From NCBI GenBank assembly GCA_021806005.1, contig JAJZDM010000002.1, positions 49,203 through 113,202 on the forward strand: a stretch of 64,000 nt of DNA, read 5' to 3'. The DNA comes from Acidobacteriota bacterium (GTDB lineage: Bacteria; Acidobacteriota; Terriglobia; Terriglobales; Acidobacteriaceae). Position numbers and translations under genes: made by a program. Below the pieces are notes generated by a model. It had not been told where the DNA came from, ran no database searches, and was given only the letters and a program-made list of their open reading frames with translations. Numbering within the stretch: position 1 is the stretch's first letter; each line of letters opens with the position of its first letter. Below, piece by piece: positions 8,193 through 17,274 of the stretch.

Positions 8193-9566
8193 ATGAGTGG
8201 AGCCACCAGCTTTTATTCGAAGGCCAGAGGAACGGAGGAGATCGCACAGAGGTTTGCCGATCTCCATCCGCCGCTGAACGAGACGGCCGCTGTGACCGAG
8301 GCGTTGCGCTGCCTGTACTGCTTCAATGCGCCCTGCATGGGAGCCTGCCCAACCCATATTGATGTACCAAAGTTCATCAAGAAGATTGCGAGTGGGAATC
8401 TGGAAGGTTCGGCGCGGACCATCCTGGAGGCGAACATCCTGGGCGCGAGCTGCGCACGCGCGTGCCCGGTACAGGTACTGTGCGAGGGCGCCTGCGTGAT
8501 GCATTACGACAACCAGCAGCCAATTGCCATAGGGCGTCTGCAGCGCTTCGCCATGGATGCGTTGCATGCCAGCGGCGGTTCGTTGCCATTTTCTCCCTGT
8601 GATCTCTCCGGCTCCGAGACGGGCAAACGGGTTGCCTTGATCGGCGCCGGACCGGCCTCACTGGCCTGCGCGGCTGAACTGCGCCGGCGTGGTGTGCGGG
8701 CGGCGATCTTCGATGCGCGGCCGCTCCCCGGAGGCCTGAACACCTATGGCATTGCGGAGTACAAGTTGCCCCTGGCGGAAAGCCTGCGCGAGATTGATCT
8801 GCTGGCCCAACTGGGTGTGGAGTTTCACTTTGACACCACGGTAGACGCGGCTATGCTCGCGGAGTTGGAGGCCGGCTATGATGCAATCTTCCTTGGCGTG
8901 GGGCTGGGAGGCGTTCAGAAGCTGGGTGTCGTTGGAGAAGATCTGCCGGGGGCGATCAGCGCTCTGGAGTTTATTGCGGCATACAAGTGCGGCGAACTGC
9001 GGGAGGTTCCGGATCGGGTAGCTGTGATCGGCGCCGGGAACACGGCCACGGATGCCGCGATTGCAGCCGTGCGCCTGGGCGCCCGGGAGGTGCATATGGT
9101 TTACCGGCGCGGCTCTGAACAGATGTCGGCCTTTGCCTTTGAGTATGAGCACGCACGGGAGATGGGAGTGGGGTTTCTGTGGCACGTGATGCCGGTGCGG
9201 GTGATTGGAGACGGTAAGGTGGAGGCGCTGGAACTGGTGCAACTGGAGACGCGCGAGGATGGATCGCTGGCGCCGAGGGACGGCCAACACGTCTTGCTGG
9301 AGGTCGATCTGGTGATCAAGGCGATCGGACAGACGATGCAGGCGGAGTTTGTAAAGGAAGTTCAGGGAGGAGAGCCGGCGAGAGTGCAACTGGAGAAGGG
9401 GCGCATTCTGGTCGATCGCGAGACCGGACAGACGTCAAACCCGAAGTACTTTGCCGGCGGCGACTGCACCAATGGAGGGCGCGAGGTGGTCGATGCCGTG
9501 GCGGATGGAAGACGCGCCGGAGTTGGAATGGCTGCCTGGCTCGGGGGGCATCATGGCAACGCTTGA
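8193..9566 (+). CDS. preT: Dihydropyrimidine dehydrogenase subunit PreT (NAD(P)H/FAD/Fe-S)
   Basis: 457 residues from ATG 8193; the frame is open from 8034 but the earlier part does not look like the family. Cysteine-rich Fe-S segments lie at the N-terminus (Cys-Leu-Tyr-Cys...Cys-Met-Gly-Ala-Cys-Pro and Cys-Ala-Arg-Ala-Cys-Pro...Cys-Glu-Gly-Ala-Cys), then an FAD dinucleotide fold (Gly-Ala-Gly-Pro-Ala-Ser-Leu) and an NAD(P)H fold (Gly-Ala-Gly-Asn-Thr-Ala-Thr-Asp). It passes electrons from NAD(P)H to PreA for uracil/thymine reduction. It overlaps preA by 14 bp. The glutamate synthase small-subunit family is similar, but the preA partner settles the call. Confidence 0.9.
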   Translation: MSGATSFYSKARGTEEIAQRFADLHPPLNETAAVTEALRCLYCFNAPCMGACPTHIDVPKFIKKIASGNLEGSARTILEANILGASCARACPVQVLCEGACVMHYDNQQPIAIGRLQRFAMDALHASGGSLPFSPCDLSGSETGKRVALIGAGPASLACAAELRRRGVRAAIFDARPLPGGLNTYGIAEYKLPLAESLREIDLLAQLGVEFHFDTTVDAAMLAELEAGYDAIFLGVGLGGVQKLGVVGEDLPGAISALEFIAAYKCGELREVPDRVAVIGAGNTATDAAIAAVRLGAREVHMVYRRGSEQMSAFAFEYEHAREMGVGFLWHVMPVRVIGDGKVEALELVQLETREDGSLAPRDGQHVLLEVDLVIKAIGQTMQAEFVKEVQGGEPARVQLEKGRILVDRETGQTSNPKYFAGGDCTNGGREVVDAVADGRRAGVGMAAWLGGHHGNA

Positions 9567-11034
9567 GACAACCTTTGCGGGGATCCGGACACTGAATCCG
9601 TTTTGGCTGGCGAGCGCTCCGCCCACCAACTGTGGCGAACAGATCATGCGCGCCTTCGATGCCGGCTGGGGAGGGGCGGTGTGGAAGACGATTGGAGCGC
9701 AGGTGACCAACGTCAGTTCGCGCTACTCTGCGCTGGACTGGAACGGCCAGAAGATGATGGGGTTCAACAACATTGAGTTGATCAGCGACCGGCCGCCGGA
9801 GGTCAACCTGCGTGAACTGGCGGAGGTGAAGCGCCGCTATCCCAGGCATGTGGTGATTGCAAGTCTGATGGTGGAGTCTCGCCGCGAGGCCTGGCATGAG
9901 ATGGTGGCGCGCGCCGAGGACGCCGGAGCCGACGGTCTGGAGTTGAACTTCGGTTGCCCGCACGGAATGAGCGAACGCGGGATGGGATCGGCTGTGGGTC
10001 AGGTTCCGGCCTACTGCGGGCAGATTACCGAGTGGGTGAAGGAGCGGGCGCGCACGCCGGTGATGGTGAAGCTGACCCCCAACATCACGGATATCCGCCT
10101 GCCGGCGCGGGCGGCCAAGAGCGCGGGCGCAGATGCCCTGAGCGCCATCAATACGATCAACTCGATCACCGGAATCGATCTGGAGACGCTGGAGCCGAGG
10201 CCCAAGGTGGATGGGCAGAGTTCCCATGGAGGCTACTGCGGACCGGCGGTCAAACCGATTGCGTTGAGCATGGTGCAGCAGGTGATGAGCGATCCCGAAG
10301 CTGCGCTTCCACTTTCTGGAATCGGAGGAATTGGAAGCTGGCAGGATGCGGCAGAGTTCATACTGCTTGGTGCTGGCACAGTGCAGGTATGTACGGCGGT
10401 GATGCACTATGGGTACCGGATCGTCGAGGATATGTGCGACGGGCTGCTGGCATGGATGCGGCACAAAGGCTATGCCAGCATCAGCGACTTTCGCGGGCTT
10501 TCCCTGCCTCGGATGCAGGAGTGGAAGAACCTGAACCTGAACTACCGCGTGGTGGCGAAGATCCATAGGGAGAGCTGCATCGGTTGCCAGTTGTGTTACA
10601 CGGCGTGCTGGGATGGAGCGCACCAGTGCATCCATCTGGACCGTATGGAGGGTGATCTGGAGACGCCGGTGACGGGAACCGATCCGCGCTTTGCGCAGCA
10701 TGAGCCCAACCCGCACGGCAAGCCAACGCCGGCGATGGTGGTGGCTGAGTCGATGCGGCAGATTACGGTCACGCCGATTCCGAAGCTGAGTTGGAACGGC
10801 GGAGGCTTGAACCGAACGCAAACGCCTCTGCGGGCACAGACGCCGTTGAGTCGAGTACCCCGCGTGGATGGGGACGAGTGCGTAGGGTGCAATCTGTGCT
10901 CGCTGGTGTGTCCCGTACCGGAGTGCATCACGATGGAGCGCGTCGATGCGGGGTTGCCCCGCGAGACCTGGGCGGAGCGTTCGGCAACGGCGGAGAACGA
11001 GGGACGGAAGGAGCCAGGGATATGGGGATCCTGA
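9553..11034 (+). CDS. preA: Dihydropyrimidine dehydrogenase subunit PreA (FMN/Fe-S)
   Basis: 493 residues from ATG 9553, preceded by GGGGGG inside preT. The N-terminal two thirds are a dihydroorotate-dehydrogenase-like FMN barrel (Gly-Leu-Glu-Leu-Asn-Phe-Gly-Cys-Pro-His; Gly-Ile-Gly-Gly-Ile). The C-terminal third carries two 4Fe-4S motifs, Cys-Ile-Gly-Cys-Gln-Leu-Cys-Tyr-Thr-Ala-Cys and Cys-Val-Gly-Cys-Asn-Leu-Cys-Ser-Leu-Val-Cys-Pro. It is the catalytic subunit that reduces uracil or thymine. Overlaps on both sides (14 bp with preT, 13 bp with the next gene) point to one transcript. Confidence 0.92.
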   Translation: MATLETTFAGIRTLNPFWLASAPPTNCGEQIMRAFDAGWGGAVWKTIGAQVTNVSSRYSALDWNGQKMMGFNNIELISDRPPEVNLRELAEVKRRYPRHVVIASLMVESRREAWHEMVARAEDAGADGLELNFGCPHGMSERGMGSAVGQVPAYCGQITEWVKERARTPVMVKLTPNITDIRLPARAAKSAGADALSAINTINSITGIDLETLEPRPKVDGQSSHGGYCGPAVKPIALSMVQQVMSDPEAALPLSGIGGIGSWQDAAEFILLGAGTVQVCTAVMHYGYRIVEDMCDGLLAWMRHKGYASISDFRGLSLPRMQEWKNLNLNYRVVAKIHRESCIGCQLCYTACWDGAHQCIHLDRMEGDLETPVTGTDPRFAQHEPNPHGKPTPAMVVAESMRQITVTPIPKLSWNGGGLNRTQTPLRAQTPLSRVPRVDGDECVGCNLCSLVCPVPECITMERVDAGLPRETWAERSATAENEGRKEPGIWGS

Positions 11035-12443
11035 TCAAGAACGGAACCGTGGTGAGTGCGACGGAGTCCAGAAGGCTGGATGTGCTGGTCTCCGGGGAGA
11101 TGATTGCTCGCGTCGGCGAGGGCATCCGCGAGGCCGGACACGAGGTGGTCGATGCGACCGGGTTGCTGGTGATGCCCGGCGGGATCGATGTGCATACGCA
11201 CCTGGACATGCCCTTTGGCGGGACTACCTCGGCGGACGATTACACCACGGGAACGCAGGCCGCGGCGGTGGGTGGAACCACCATGCTGATCGACTTTGCG
11301 CTGCAGAGCCAGGGACACACGATGCGCGAGGCCTTTGATGTGTGGCGCGCCAAGTCGCGGGGGAAGGCGTGTGTGGACTACGGGCTGCATATGGCGGTTA
11401 CGGATCTTGGACCCGGGGATGGATCCCAGGGTTTGCGCGAGATGGAAGAGATGGTTGCCGAGGGGATCTCCAGCTTCAAGCTGTTCATGGCCTATCCGGG
11501 CGTTCTGATGATTGACGATGGGTTGATGTTCAAGGTGATGCAGAAGGCCGCCTCGCTCAATGCCTTGTGTTGCGTGCATGCGGAGAACGGCAGCGCCATC
11601 GACATCGTGGTGGAGCAGATGATTGCGCAGGGCAAGACAGCTCCGCACTACCATGCGCTGAGCCGGAGCCCGAAGGCTGAGGCGGAGGCGACCCATCGTG
11701 CGATAGCTCTTGCGGATATGTGCGGGGCCGCGGTCTACATTGTGCATCTGTCCAATGAGGACTCCCTGGCCGCGTTGAAGTTCATGCAGGGACGAGGAGC
11801 CAAGGCCCTGGCCGAGACCTGTATTCAGTACCTGGTGCTCTCGCTGGAGGATCAGATGCCCGGAAAGAGCTGGGAGGAGGCGAAGTACGTCTTTACGCCG
11901 CCGCTGCGCGAGCGGTGGAATCAGGCGCCGCTGTGGGAGGCGCTGCGCGATGGGCCGCTCGCGGTGGTCTCCACGGATCATTGCCCCTTCCGTTTCGCGG
12001 ACCAGAAGGAGTTGGGCAGGGGAGACTTCCGCAAGATTCCCAACGGAGGTCCGGGCGTCGAAAACCGGCTGCAGATCCTGTGGCACTACGGCGTGAACTC
12101 GGGGAAGATATCGCAGGAGCGGTTTGTGGCCCTGACGGCGACACAGCCGGCGCGCATCTTCGGTATGGAGCGGCAGAAGGGAAGGATCAGTGAGGGGCTG
12201 GATGCGGACATTCTTCTCTGGGACCCGAAGGCGGAGTATACGATCTCTGCAGCGACGCAGAGGATGGCAACCGACTACTCGATGTTTGAGGGCTGGAAGG
12301 TGATGGGGAACGCTGCCAAAGTGTTCTCTCGTGGAGAACTGGTGGTGGACAACGTGACCCATCCCGGGATCTTTCTAGGCACTACGGGCAGAGGGAGATT
12401 TGTGAAACGCGAGGCCAATGGCGGAGGCCTGGGTAGAGGCTGA
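11022..12443 (+). CDS. hydA: Dihydropyrimidinase (D-hydantoinase)
   Basis: 473 residues from ATG 11022 with GGAG upstream. Amidohydrolase-superfamily binuclear metal site: His58 and His60 (Asp-Val-His-Thr-His-Leu), carbamylated Lys153 (Ser-Phe-Lys-Leu-Phe-Met-Ala-Tyr), His186 (Val-His-Ala-Glu-Asn), a later His in Ile-Val-His-Leu-Ser-Asn and the Asp of Ser-Thr-Asp-His-Cys-Pro-Phe. These are the hallmarks of dihydropyrimidinase/hydantoinase rather than dihydroorotase. It opens dihydrouracil to N-carbamoyl-beta-alanine, the step between PreTA and the amidohydrolase. It overlaps preA by 13 bp. Confidence 0.92.
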   Translation: MGILIKNGTVVSATESRRLDVLVSGEMIARVGEGIREAGHEVVDATGLLVMPGGIDVHTHLDMPFGGTTSADDYTTGTQAAAVGGTTMLIDFALQSQGHTMREAFDVWRAKSRGKACVDYGLHMAVTDLGPGDGSQGLREMEEMVAEGISSFKLFMAYPGVLMIDDGLMFKVMQKAASLNALCCVHAENGSAIDIVVEQMIAQGKTAPHYHALSRSPKAEAEATHRAIALADMCGAAVYIVHLSNEDSLAALKFMQGRGAKALAETCIQYLVLSLEDQMPGKSWEEAKYVFTPPLRERWNQAPLWEALRDGPLAVVSTDHCPFRFADQKELGRGDFRKIPNGGPGVENRLQILWHYGVNSGKISQERFVALTATQPARIFGMERQKGRISEGLDADILLWDPKAEYTISAATQRMATDYSMFEGWKVMGNAAKVFSRGELVVDNVTHPGIFLGTTGRGRFVKREANGGGLGRG

Positions 12444-12606
12444 CGCAGACCTGAGCGATGGGAACCAGACGATGCTGTTCCAGTGAGTGCCGTTTGCGGG
12501 ATGGAATCTCCGGGGAGCAATCTATTACTGAATCAAGCTGAGCCGACGAATGACGTGGGCGCCAGCGGAACGACCGGCGGAGACGCCAACGGAAGGATGC
12601 AGACCG

Positions 12607-13977
12607 ATGAGTTCTGGCGACGGAGTGCAGACGAGTACCGTGATGACCTCGGAAGAGGTGGTGCAGATTACCCGGGAGACGAACTATGGAACCTGGAGGT
12701 TTCAGAAGGGCTGGAATCCCCTGCATATCGTCGATGCCGAGGGTTGCTACATCACGGACGCGACAGGGAAAAAGTATCTGGACTTCTCGTCGCAATTGAT
12801 GTGCATGAACCTGGGGCACAAGAACGCGGCCGTGGTTACCTCCATTGCCAGGCAGGCCGAGGAGTTGGCCTACGCGATGCCAGGTTATGCCACGACCTCG
12901 CGTGCTGAACTGAGCAAGCTGCTGCTGGAGGTCTTACCCGGCGGGCTGAACCGCTTCTTCTTTACCACCTCGGGAACGGACGCCAACGAGGCGGCGTTCA
13001 AGATCGCACGAATGTACACCGGAAAGTCGAAGGTGATTGCGCGCTACCGCAGCTATCACGGTTCCACCGCGGGAAGCATCGCGGCCACCGGCGATCCGCG
13101 GCGCTGGGCGATGGAGCCCCGGGGCAAAGGGCCGGGGATGATCTTTGCCCCGGAGGTGAACTGCTACAAGTGCCCCATCAAGCACACCTATCCGGAGTGC
13201 GGCGTGGCCTGTGCCGACTACCTGGAACACATGATTCGCAATGAGAGCGATGTAGCCGCGGTGCTGGTGGAGCCGATCGTGGGAACCAACGGCGTGCTGG
13301 TGCCGCCAGCCGAATATATGCCCAGGCTGCGCAGGATATGCGACGAGACCGGCGTGCTGCTGATCGCCGATGAGGTGATGACCGGCTGGGGACGGACCGG
13401 CGAGTGGTTCGCCATGAACCACTGGGGCGTGACGCCAGATATTCTGACCACCGCCAAGGGTATTACCTCAGCCTATGTGCCGCTGGGGCTATGCGCTACC
13501 AGCGAAAAGATCGGCGACTTCTTCCAGGATCACTACTTCTCGCACGGCCACACCTATGAAGCGCACCCGATGACGCTGGGGCCGGCGGTGGCCACGATTC
13601 AGGAGATGAAGCGGCTGCGACTGGTGGAGCGTGCCCGGGAGCTGGAGCCCTTTGTGGCGGAGAAGCTGCAGGCACTGAAGGTAAAGCACAGGAGCGTGGG
13701 TGAGGTGCGCGGCAAGGGACTGTTCTGGGCTGTGGATCTGGTGAAGAATCAGACGACCAGAGAGCCGTTCAACACTTACGCGGACAAGGTCTCCGGCAAG
13801 CCCATGCTGGTGGATCAGATTGCTGCCAAAACTCTGGCTGATGGCGTGATCGTCCAGGCCTGGGTGAGTCACTTTGTGATTGCGCCACCGCTCATCGTGG
13901 AGAAGGAAGAGATTGAGCGAGGGATTGCGGTACTGGACAAGTGGCTGCATCTGGCCGATGATCTGGCGGGTCAATAG
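12607..13977 (+). CDS. Class III aminotransferase, probably beta-alanine:pyruvate type
   Basis: 456 residues from ATG 12607, which has GGAAGG upstream; an in-frame ATG at 12550 is possible. The PLP fold is clear: Leu-Ile-Ala-Asp-Glu-Val-Met-Thr-Gly-Trp-Gly-Arg-Thr-Gly followed by the Schiff-base Lys in Thr-Thr-Ala-Lys-Gly-Ile-Thr-Ser. As the last gene of the pyrimidine cluster it most likely moves the amino group of beta-alanine (or 3-aminoisobutyrate) to an oxo acid, giving malonate semialdehyde. Taurine or omega-amino acid substrates are alternatives. The 163-bp gap from hydA is larger than the other spacings, so a separate promoter is possible. Confidence 0.88.
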   Translation: MSSGDGVQTSTVMTSEEVVQITRETNYGTWRFQKGWNPLHIVDAEGCYITDATGKKYLDFSSQLMCMNLGHKNAAVVTSIARQAEELAYAMPGYATTSRAELSKLLLEVLPGGLNRFFFTTSGTDANEAAFKIARMYTGKSKVIARYRSYHGSTAGSIAATGDPRRWAMEPRGKGPGMIFAPEVNCYKCPIKHTYPECGVACADYLEHMIRNESDVAAVLVEPIVGTNGVLVPPAEYMPRLRRICDETGVLLIADEVMTGWGRTGEWFAMNHWGVTPDILTTAKGITSAYVPLGLCATSEKIGDFFQDHYFSHGHTYEAHPMTLGPAVATIQEMKRLRLVERARELEPFVAEKLQALKVKHRSVGEVRGKGLFWAVDLVKNQTTREPFNTYADKVSGKPMLVDQIAAKTLADGVIVQAWVSHFVIAPPLIVEKEEIERGIAVLDKWLHLADDLAGQ

Positions 13978-14061
13978 CGCTTTGCCGAGAATCCGATGCT
14001 TCAGGGGCGTGACGAACCTGGGCTCGGGATCGCCGGTCCAGGTACGCGGGGACTGTGCCCG

Positions 14062-14092
14062 GCGGCGTCTTCACCTGGGAAGAAGACGCCGC
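14062..14092. terminator. 11-bp perfect hairpin after the aminotransferase
   Basis: GCGGCGTCTTC (14062-14072) pairs with GAAGACGCCGC (14082-14092). It lies 84 bp past the aminotransferase stop and 6 bp before structured repeat copy 1. The stem resembles the inner hairpin of repeat copy 3 (CGTCTTC/GAAGACG), so it could be a relic of the same family. No U-run follows. Confidence 0.5.
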
Positions 14093-14098
14093 TGCTAA

Positions 14099-14207
14099 GG
14101 CATTTTCGGTGTTGATAGGTCTCCCGAGCGGGCTTGCCGTGGCGTTTTCATTGGGGGAAAACGCCCATCGAAGTCGAGTCACCCTCTACACCTACACCGA
14201 AACTGCC
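14099..14207. repeat. Structured dispersed repeat, copy 1 (109 bp)
   Basis: Outer stem GGCA-t-TTTCGGTGT (14099 onward) pairs with ACACCGAAA-c-TGCC (ending 14207). An inner hairpin GGCGTTTTC/GAAAACGCC closes over ATTGGG. It matches copy 2 (20788-20897) at most positions and copy 3 (31827-31936) more loosely with compensated stem changes. It lies 38 bp from the stop of the PPK2 gene. It may be a non-coding RNA, a terminator-like element or a MITE. Confidence 0.8.
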
Positions 14208-14245
14208 TGAGCGAGCGTTCCGCACTCCATCCGCAGGAGGCGGCG

Positions 14246-15157
14246 TTACCCGTTGAGCTGGCGACGGATGGCGATGAGTTCGGCGCGACGCTCCGGGGTT
14301 GTCTTCGGGTAAGAGAGTTTGAGGCTCTTCAATGTCTCCAGAACGATGGAGGAGATGATCAGCCGGGCGTTGTCCTTATCGTCGGCCGGGATTGCATACC
14401 AAGGAGCATGAGAGGTGCTGGTGGCGTTCAGGCAGTCTTCAAATGCTTCCATGTACTCATCCCAGTACTTGCGCTCGTGAATGTCTGCCATGCTGAACTT
14501 CCAGTTCTTGGCGGGATCATCGATGCGAGCCAGAAACCGCTGGCGTTGCTCCTCCTTGGACAGATGGAGAAAGAACTTGAGGATGCGGGTATTGTTGCTG
14601 TGCAGGTGGCGTTCCATGTCCACGATGGAGCGGTAGCGGTCACTGAAGATCTCCTTTAGCTTGCGCGGCCTGAGGGGCCTGGCTGGATCCTCGGTATCGC
14701 CGGGCAGGCCTTCGTTCTTCAAGCACTCCGGGTGAACGCGGACCACGAGCACCTCCTCGTAATAGGAGCGATTGAAGATGCCAATGCGCCCTCGCTGGGG
14801 CAGGCGGGCGTTGGAACGCCACAGAAAGTCGTGCGAGAGTTCTTCGGCGCTGGGTTGTTTGAAGCTGGATACCTCGCAGCCCTGGGGATTGACTCCGCTC
14901 ATCACGTGGCGGATGGCGCCGTCTTTCCCTGCAGCATCCATGCCCTGAAAGATGAGCAGAAGAGCATGGCTGCCGGAGCCGTAAAGGAGTTGCTGCTGTT
15001 GGCTGAGGGCGGCAACGTGCTCCTGAAGGATGGAGTGATACTGCCTTGCAGATTTGTAGCAGGGATCGATGCGTGTTGGTAAGCGGTTGAGCTTGATGGC
15101 CTTTTCGGGTCGAATACGGAATTTTTGCGGGTCGATCTTCATCGTCTGGTGTACCAT
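14246..15157 (-). CDS. PPK2-family polyphosphate kinase
   Basis: 303 residues, single-domain PPK2 length. Walker A is Gly-Met-Asp-Ala-Ala-Gly-Lys-Asp-Gly (about 72-80), followed by the family motifs [19 protein letters not shown] and Asn-Arg-Ser-Tyr-Tyr-Glu-Glu-Val-Leu. It moves phosphate between polyphosphate and nucleotides; the preferred nucleotide cannot be read from sequence. GAGG touches the first ATG, so the in-frame ATG at 15142 is a good alternative start. It stands alone, with the structured repeat after it. Confidence 0.92.
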   Translation of the reverse strand: MVHQTMKIDPQKFRIRPEKAIKLNRLPTRIDPCYKSARQYHSILQEHVAALSQQQQLLYGSGSHALLLIFQGMDAAGKDGAIRHVMSGVNPQGCEVSSFKQPSAEELSHDFLWRSNARLPQRGRIGIFNRSYYEEVLVVRVHPECLKNEGLPGDTEDPARPLRPRKLKEIFSDRYRSIVDMERHLHSNNTRILKFFLHLSKEEQRQRFLARIDDPAKNWKFSMADIHERKYWDEYMEAFEDCLNATSTSHAPWYAIPADDKDNARLIISSIVLETLKSLKLSYPKTTPERRAELIAIRRQLNG

Positions 15158-15327
15158 CCTCAGGATTAACTTCTGCGCTGCATCTGGCCCTTCGAAGAGC
15201 TGGCAGCGGACAGGTTGGCAGGCCTATTGAGTATGCCGGGCCTCATGATTAGGATGCGCGTTACGACCGGGCGGATCAGTTGCCATCGTCCAGTGGAGCA
15301 GGTTTTTCGCTTCGGCTGGCTTATTGG

Positions 15328-16194
15328 TCAGATGTCGGTGCCGAGGCTCGTGCAGACATCGGCACAGCGTTTGCGCATCAGGGTGCAGGCCTCGGGGCTC
15401 TGGTCGATCAGGATCGCACTGCGGCCGTTGCGCAGCGCGGCGACGCCTGTCGTGCCGGAGCCGGCAAAGAAATCCAGCACGGTTTCTCCGGGGTTGCTGT
15501 GGACGCGGACGATGCGTTCCAGAATCCCCAGCGGCTTTTGCGTGGGATAACCAGTCTTCTCTTTGCCGGTGGGAGAGACGATGGTGTGCCACCAGACGTC
15601 GGTGGGCGTCTTGCCGCGTTGAGCCTTTTCGGCCCCTACCAGGCCGGGCGCCATGTAGGGGATGCGGTCTGAGGCGTCCAGGTGGAAGGTGTAGTGATCG
15701 GGATCCCGGGTGTACCACAGGATGTTGTCGTGCTTGGCTGGCCAGCGCCGGGTAGGGCGCGCTCCGTAGTCATAGGCCCAGATGATCTCGTTCTGGAAGC
15801 ACCTGCGGCCCGCTCCGCCTTGCAGTGCAAAGACCTCGTCCAGCATCACCTTGCCGTAGTGAACCTCACGCGGGTCCAGGTGCAGGAACAAAGAACCGGT
15901 TGGCGCCAACACCCGGTGCGCTTCGACCATGCGGGGGCGAAGAAAGCCGATGTAGTCCTCGAAGATGTCGGCGTAGATGGGTGCTGTGGCCAGCTTCTCC
16001 GTGCGGTAGCGCCGCCCGCCAAAGCCGATGCGGTCGCCGTCGGCGTCCCGGACGGTGCGCATGCGGGTGCGGCTCTGCGTCACCCCGGTATTGAAGGGCG
16101 GATCAATGTAAATGAGTTCGACGCTCGCGTCTGGCAACTCAGCCAGAGCGGTCAGGTTGTCGGCTTCCAGAATGCGTACGGTTGTGCTTGCCAA
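15328..16194 (-). CDS. Site-specific DNA methyltransferase, beta-type, orphan
   Basis: 288 residues from a TTG at 16194 with GGAGAG 7 bases upstream; the longer frame overlaps the opposite-strand dehydrogenase and is not credible. Catalytic motif IV (Asp-Pro-Pro-Phe-Asn-Thr-Gly) comes before the SAM-binding motif (Asp-Phe-Phe-Ala-Gly-Ser-Gly-Thr-Thr-Gly), the beta order. No restriction enzyme neighbour is present, so it is either a regulatory methylase or the relic of a lost system. DPPF with this order fits N6-adenine or N4-cytosine methylation. Confidence 0.85.
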   Translation of the reverse strand: MASTTVRILEADNLTALAELPDASVELIYIDPPFNTGVTQSRTRMRTVRDADGDRIGFGGRRYRTEKLATAPIYADIFEDYIGFLRPRMVEAHRVLAPTGSLFLHLDPREVHYGKVMLDEVFALQGGAGRRCFQNEIIWAYDYGARPTRRWPAKHDNILWYTRDPDHYTFHLDASDRIPYMAPGLVGAEKAQRGKTPTDVWWHTIVSPTGKEKTGYPTQKPLGILERIVRVHSNPGETVLDFFAGSGTTGVAALRNGRSAILIDQSPEACTLMRKRCADVCTSLGTDI

Positions 16195-16393
16195 GTCGTG
16201 ACTCTCCGTGGGTAAGTGTAGTATCGCGTGCGTCTGAAGATCGAACGGGTGATCGTTCCGCAGTCGCAGCCCCGGACGTATAGTGGAGGATGCACCTGAG
16301 GGAGGATATCCGGATGGGGCACCCGGCCGCAGAGAGTCGCCTGGCCGGGTGGATGCTGGATCGACGGGTTTGTCTTGCAGGGAGAGTGAGTGT

Positions 16394-17254
16394 ATGAGCG
16401 TAACGGAGCATCGGCTGGGAGTGGTAGGTGCGGGAACGATGGGCAACGGTATCGCCCATGCCTGCGCGCGGTCTGGCTTTGAGGTGATGTTGTATGAGGT
16501 GAGTGAGCTTGCGCTGGAGCGTGGTCTGGCGACCATCCGTACCAACCTGGACCGGGAGGCGGCCAAAGGCAAGATCGATCCCGCCGAGGTGCCCGCCATC
16601 TTTGCGCGGATTCACCCCGTGCGCAGCGCGCAGGATCTGAGCGCCTGCACCCTGGTGGTGGAGGCGGCGACAGAGCGCCTGGAGGTCAAGCAGAAGATCT
16701 TTCGTGACCTCGATGTGTTGCTGGGACCGGATGCGATCCTGGCGTCGAACTCGTCGTCGATCTCAATTACGAAGCTGGCTGCCGGCACGGGAAGGCCCGC
16801 GCAGGTGATTGGGATGCACTTCTTCAACCCCGTTCCGATGATGAAGCTGGTGGAGGTGATCCGCGGGCTGCAGACCTCGGAGGAGACCTTCCAGGTGGTG
16901 CGGGCGCTGGCGCTGGATCTGAGCAAGACCCCGGTGGAGGTCAACGACGCCGCCGGGTTTGTGAGTAACCGTGTGCTGATGCCGCTGCTCAACGAGGCGA
17001 TGTTTGCGGTGATGGAGGGCGTCGCCAAACCGGAGGCGGTGGATGAGATCTTCCGCCTGGGCATGGCCCATCCCATGGGGCCGCTGACCCTGGCCGACTT
17101 CATCGGACTGGATGTGTGCCTGGATATCATGCGGGTGCTGGAAGATGGGCTCGGCGATCCGAAGTACAGGCCCTGCCCTCTGCTGGTGCGGATGGTAGAC
17201 GCCGGCTGGCTGGGTCGCAAGTCTGGACGCGGGTTCTATACCTACGGCGCGTAG
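16394..17254 (+). CDS. 3-hydroxyacyl-CoA (3-hydroxybutyryl-CoA) dehydrogenase
   Basis: 286 residues from ATG 16394 with GGAGAG upstream. N-terminal NAD fold Gly-Ala-Gly-Thr-Met-Gly; catalytic residues visible as Ser in Ser-Asn-Ser-Ser-Ser, His-Glu pair in Gly-Met-His-Phe-Phe-Asn-Pro...Val-Glu-Val-Ile, and Asn in Phe-Val-Ser-Asn-Arg. The short single-function form is typical of Hbd/PaaH-type enzymes. It oxidises 3-hydroxyacyl-CoA with NAD. The MaoC hydratase 20 bp downstream suggests a two-step hydration/oxidation unit. Confidence 0.9.
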   Translation: MSVTEHRLGVVGAGTMGNGIAHACARSGFEVMLYEVSELALERGLATIRTNLDREAAKGKIDPAEVPAIFARIHPVRSAQDLSACTLVVEAATERLEVKQKIFRDLDVLLGPDAILASNSSSISITKLAAGTGRPAQVIGMHFFNPVPMMKLVEVIRGLQTSEETFQVVRALALDLSKTPVEVNDAAGFVSNRVLMPLLNEAMFAVMEGVAKPEAVDEIFRLGMAHPMGPLTLADFIGLDVCLDIMRVLEDGLGDPKYRPCPLLVRMVDAGWLGRKSGRGFYTYGA

Positions 17255-17274
17255 GAGACAGGGGAGCGTGAGAG

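Noticed and set aside
10791..12443. Longer dihydropyrimidinase starting at 10791
   Set aside because: The extra 77 codons overlap preA in another frame; the family N-terminus begins at 11022.
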